Shown: in pieces, positions 62,036-64,000 of the stretch
Numbering within the stretch: position 1 is the stretch's first letter
Layout: each line of letters begins with the position of its first letter
Assembly (NCBI RefSeq): GCF_021568775.1
Contig: NZ_JAKGSG010000007.1
Coordinates: forward strand, 26,151 to 90,150
DNA from: Antribacter soli
GTDB taxonomy: Bacteria; Actinomycetota; Actinomycetes; Actinomycetales; Cellulomonadaceae
DNA: 64,000 nucleotides
Direction of reading: 5' to 3'
Translations under genes and position numbers: made by a program
The notes under the pieces: generated by a model
Databases searched by the model: none
Told to the model about the DNA's origin: nothing
What the model saw: the letters and a program-made list of their open reading frames with translations, nothing else

Positions 62036-63825
62036 CGGGCTTCCCCCGCCGTGGCGTCGTTCTCCGCGCCGCCCGCCTCGCGCCAGCCGCCGAGGCCCGC
62101 CCAGCCGCCCTCGGCCGTCTCGGCGGCGAGGTCGCGCGGGTAGCCCTGGACACCCGGGCGGGTCTGCCACGGGCGCGGGCCGGCGAGCGGGCGGTACTCC
62201 ACGCCGGACGCGTCGAGCCGCGGGAGATGGTGCTGCTCGAGGCGCGCGAGGAACTCGCGCGACGCCTCGGAGCCCGGGGCCCGGTCCGCGGCGGGCGACC
62301 ACACGGTCTCGGCGAAGGCCGCGAGCCGCGGGAAGGTCGCGAAGTCGACCCGGCGCACGCTGTCGAGGTGCTCCGTCCACACCTGTGCCTGCGCGCCGAG
62401 CAGCCGCCCACCCGTTGGCGCCGCCTCAACCTCTGCGCGGAGGGCCGGTGGCAGCGGGTCGAAGCCGTACACGTCCTCGATGGTGCGCACGAAGCCGACC
62501 GGGATCGGCTCGCCGGGATGTTCGCCGGCACGGTGGTCGAGGTAGACGGCCTGCTCGGGCGCCATGACGACGTCGTGCCCGGCGGCGAGGGCGGCGGCAC
62601 CCTGCGCGTACCCGCGCCAGGACGTGACCACGACGTCACGCGGGAGCTGCGGTCCGAACGCCTCGTCCCACACGACAGCCCTCCGGCCGAGGCCCGTCAC
62701 ATGCTCCGCGAGCCGCGCCACGAACCAGCCGTGGAGCTGCGCCACGTCCGGCTCCCCCGCCGGGTCGACCAGGCCGAGCTCGGCGGCACGCGCCACGATC
62801 GACGGCGTCTCGCGCCAACGCGTGGTCGGGACCTCGTCGCCCCCGATCGCGACCCACGGTGAGCCGAAGACGTCGTCGACCTCGTCGAGCACGCCGCGGA
62901 CGAAGGCGAGCGCCTCGTCGGACGGGTCGAGCACGTCCTCACTGATGCCCCACGTGGTGCGGACGGCGTGCGGGTCCTTGCGCGTCCCGAGGAACGGGTA
63001 CGCGGCGATCGCGGCCTCGACGTGTCCTGGGACGTCGATCTCCGGAACGACGGTGACGCCCCGCTCGCGCGCGTACGCGACGATCTCGCGCAGGTCGGCC
63101 TGCGTGTACCACCCGCCGTGCGGGCGCCCGTCGGACGAGCCGGTGCGCCACGTCCCCACGGTCGAGGAGGCGCGCCAGCCGCCCACCTCGGTCAGCCGCG
63201 GGTACCGCTCGATCTCGACGCGCCAGCCCTGGTCGTCGGTGAGGTGGAGCTGGAGCACGTTGAGGCGGTGCGCGGCGGCAAGGTCGACGAAGCGCAGCAC
63301 GTCGGCCTTGGGCAGGAAGTGCCGGGCGACGTCGAGCAGCACGCCGCGCCACGCGAATCGCGGGTGGTCCTCGACCGTGACCGCCGGGAGCGTGAGATCG
63401 CCCTGGCCGCCGGCGCTCCGGTATGCGGCCGGCCCGGCGAGCTGTCGCAGCGCCTGGGCGGCGGCGTGCGCGCCGGCCAGATCGGCGGCCTCGACCCGCA
63501 CCTCACCCTGTCCGACGGCGGTCGCTCGCCCGGGTGCACCGTCCCGGCCCCCGGGCCTCACGACGAGGCGGAAGCCGCCGTCGGGCAGACCCGCCCCGTG
63601 GGCGAAGGTGACCTCGGCCGGCCGCCGCGACCCGGCGCCGCCGTCGGCGACCGGGACGAGATCGAGGCCGAAGGCGTCCTCCGTGACGCGGCGCCACCAG
63701 CGGGCGGCGGGGCGGAGCGCGGGGTCGGCGTCGACCCGGGCGCCCGCGCGCAGCACGACGCCCCCCTCACCCGCCTGCATCGACACGGGTGCGGGAACCA
63801 GGCCGGGGATGCTGGCGGACGACAC
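62032..63825 (-). CDS. GH20 beta-N-acetylhexosaminidase
   Basis: This 597-residue enzyme has an N-terminal GH20b domain (1-150) and a GH20 barrel from about 155. The barrel carries FAWRGVLLDVARHF, LQLHLTDDQGWR, VPEIDVPGHVEAA, the catalytic Asp330-Glu331 pair (AIGGDEVPTTRW) and a terminal VWTEHLDSVRRVDFATFPRLAAFAE block. It releases terminal beta-GlcNAc/GalNAc. It has no signal peptide, so it acts in the cytoplasm on imported chito-oligosaccharides or glycan fragments. GTG at 63823-63825. It forms a two-gene operon with the deacylase. Confidence 0.94.
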   Translation of the reverse strand: MSSASIPGLVPAPVSMQAGEGGVVLRAGARVDADPALRPAARWWRRVTEDAFGLDLVPVADGGAGSRRPAEVTFAHGAGLPDGGFRLVVRPGGRDGAPGRATAVGQGEVRVEAADLAGAHAAAQALRQLAGPAAYRSAGGQGDLTLPAVTVEDHPRFAWRGVLLDVARHFLPKADVLRFVDLAAAHRLNVLQLHLTDDQGWRVEIERYPRLTEVGGWRASSTVGTWRTGSSDGRPHGGWYTQADLREIVAYARERGVTVVPEIDVPGHVEAAIAAYPFLGTRKDPHAVRTTWGISEDVLDPSDEALAFVRGVLDEVDDVFGSPWVAIGGDEVPTTRWRETPSIVARAAELGLVDPAGEPDVAQLHGWFVARLAEHVTGLGRRAVVWDEAFGPQLPRDVVVTSWRGYAQGAAALAAGHDVVMAPEQAVYLDHRAGEHPGEPIPVGFVRTIEDVYGFDPLPPALRAEVEAAPTGGRLLGAQAQVWTEHLDSVRRVDFATFPRLAAFAETVWSPAADRAPGSEASREFLARLEQHHLPRLDASGVEYRPLAGPRPWQTRPGVQGYPRDLAAETAEGGWAGLGGWREAGGAENDATAGEAR

Positions 63826-63910
63826 GGGTGCACCCTAACGCGGCGGGACGGGTTGGTACAGGTTCCTTACGTTCAGGTGCGCGCGGCGTCGCGGTGGCTC
63901 ACCGGCCTGC

Positions 63911-63965
63911 TCGTGTGTTCGGTAGTTCGTCGGGGGGGGGGGGGCCCCGGGGGGCGAACACACGA
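63911..63965. other. Low-complexity G-run inside an inverted repeat at the window end
   Basis: TCGTGTGTTCG (63911-63921) and its exact complement CGAACACACGA (63955-63965) flank a run of 13 G, 4 C and 6 G. The sequence beyond 63965 is A/C-rich and unlike the rest of the window. No gene is visible between 63826 and 64000. It looks like a contig-end or sequencing artefact rather than a biological element. Confidence 0.6.
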
Positions 63966-64000
63966 CAGACAAACGAAAACACCCGAGCTGTCGCCCCCAT

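Overview
The window is high-GC DNA from an actinobacterium. Evidence includes a DUF222/HNH endonuclease gene, actinobacterial DUF3039, DUF2017, DUF3054 and DUF4916 genes, a GlxR-like site, many GTG starts, and the conserved pncB/clpS/DUF2017/murI/Rv1339-type/rph/rdgB neighbourhood. The many glycan-degradation genes suggest a Cellulomonadaceae/Promicromonosporaceae-type member of the Micrococcales. The genus is inferred from content only. Genes are packed tightly, and no gap without a gene exceeds 300 bases.

1-22.6 kb is mostly chromosomal backbone with small accessory units. It begins with a frameshifted DUF222/HNH gene cut by the window edge. Next come tex, an acetate-type symporter with its DUF485 partner under a GlxR-like site, trmB, a lipoprotein, a D-amino-acid oxidase, and a flavin monooxygenase divergent from a PadR regulator across two tandem palindromes. 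CutA, an alpha/beta hydrolase, and a ThuA + Gfo/Idh/MocA pair divergent from a LacI regulator follow; two identical operator copies lie between that pair and the regulator. Then come two identical tRNA-Lys genes, a GroES-like protein, Bcp, tRNA-Leu, a DUF4916 protein, thioredoxin, an ABC-F ATPase, a secreted serine protease, a DUF3054 membrane protein, murI and an MBL hydrolase.

22.6-27.8 kb is a catabolic cassette: a PaaX regulator, an aryl-AMP/CoA ligase, a salicylyl/anthraniloyl-CoA-type hydroxylase and a divergent hydrolase. It sits between the MBL gene and rph, which are usually adjacent in actinobacteria. 27.9-35.9 kb returns to backbone: rph, rdgB, DUF2017, clpS, pncB, a DEVH helicase, DUF3039 and an AAA+ ATPase. 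Long near-perfect palindromes lie at several gene ends.

35.9-63.8 kb is a large amino-sugar and glycan utilisation island. Two related DasABC-type ABC import cassettes share a duplicated promoter/operator block. One is in an operon with its ROK repressor, a ROK sugar kinase and NagB. A DUF4349 lipoprotein follows, then a Zn/PLP D-serine-dehydratase-like enzyme with RidA. Next is a six-gene, overlapping operon: PfkB kinase, third ABC importer, GH29 fucosidase and a variant NagB. It is divergent from DeoR-GH4-GH38 across phased direct repeats. The island closes with GH20 hexosaminidase plus a D-aminoacylase-type deacylase. The glycosidases lack signal peptides, so oligosaccharides are probably imported and then cut inside the cell.

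The most interesting inference is that the deacylase, the D-beta-hydroxyamino-acid dehydratase, RidA and the PfkB kinase together could degrade N-acetyl-D-glucosaminate, the oxidised end of LPMO-cleaved chitin, to a phosphorylated 2-keto-3-deoxy sugar acid. The last ~100 bases, with a 13-G run inside an inverted repeat, look like a contig-end artefact.
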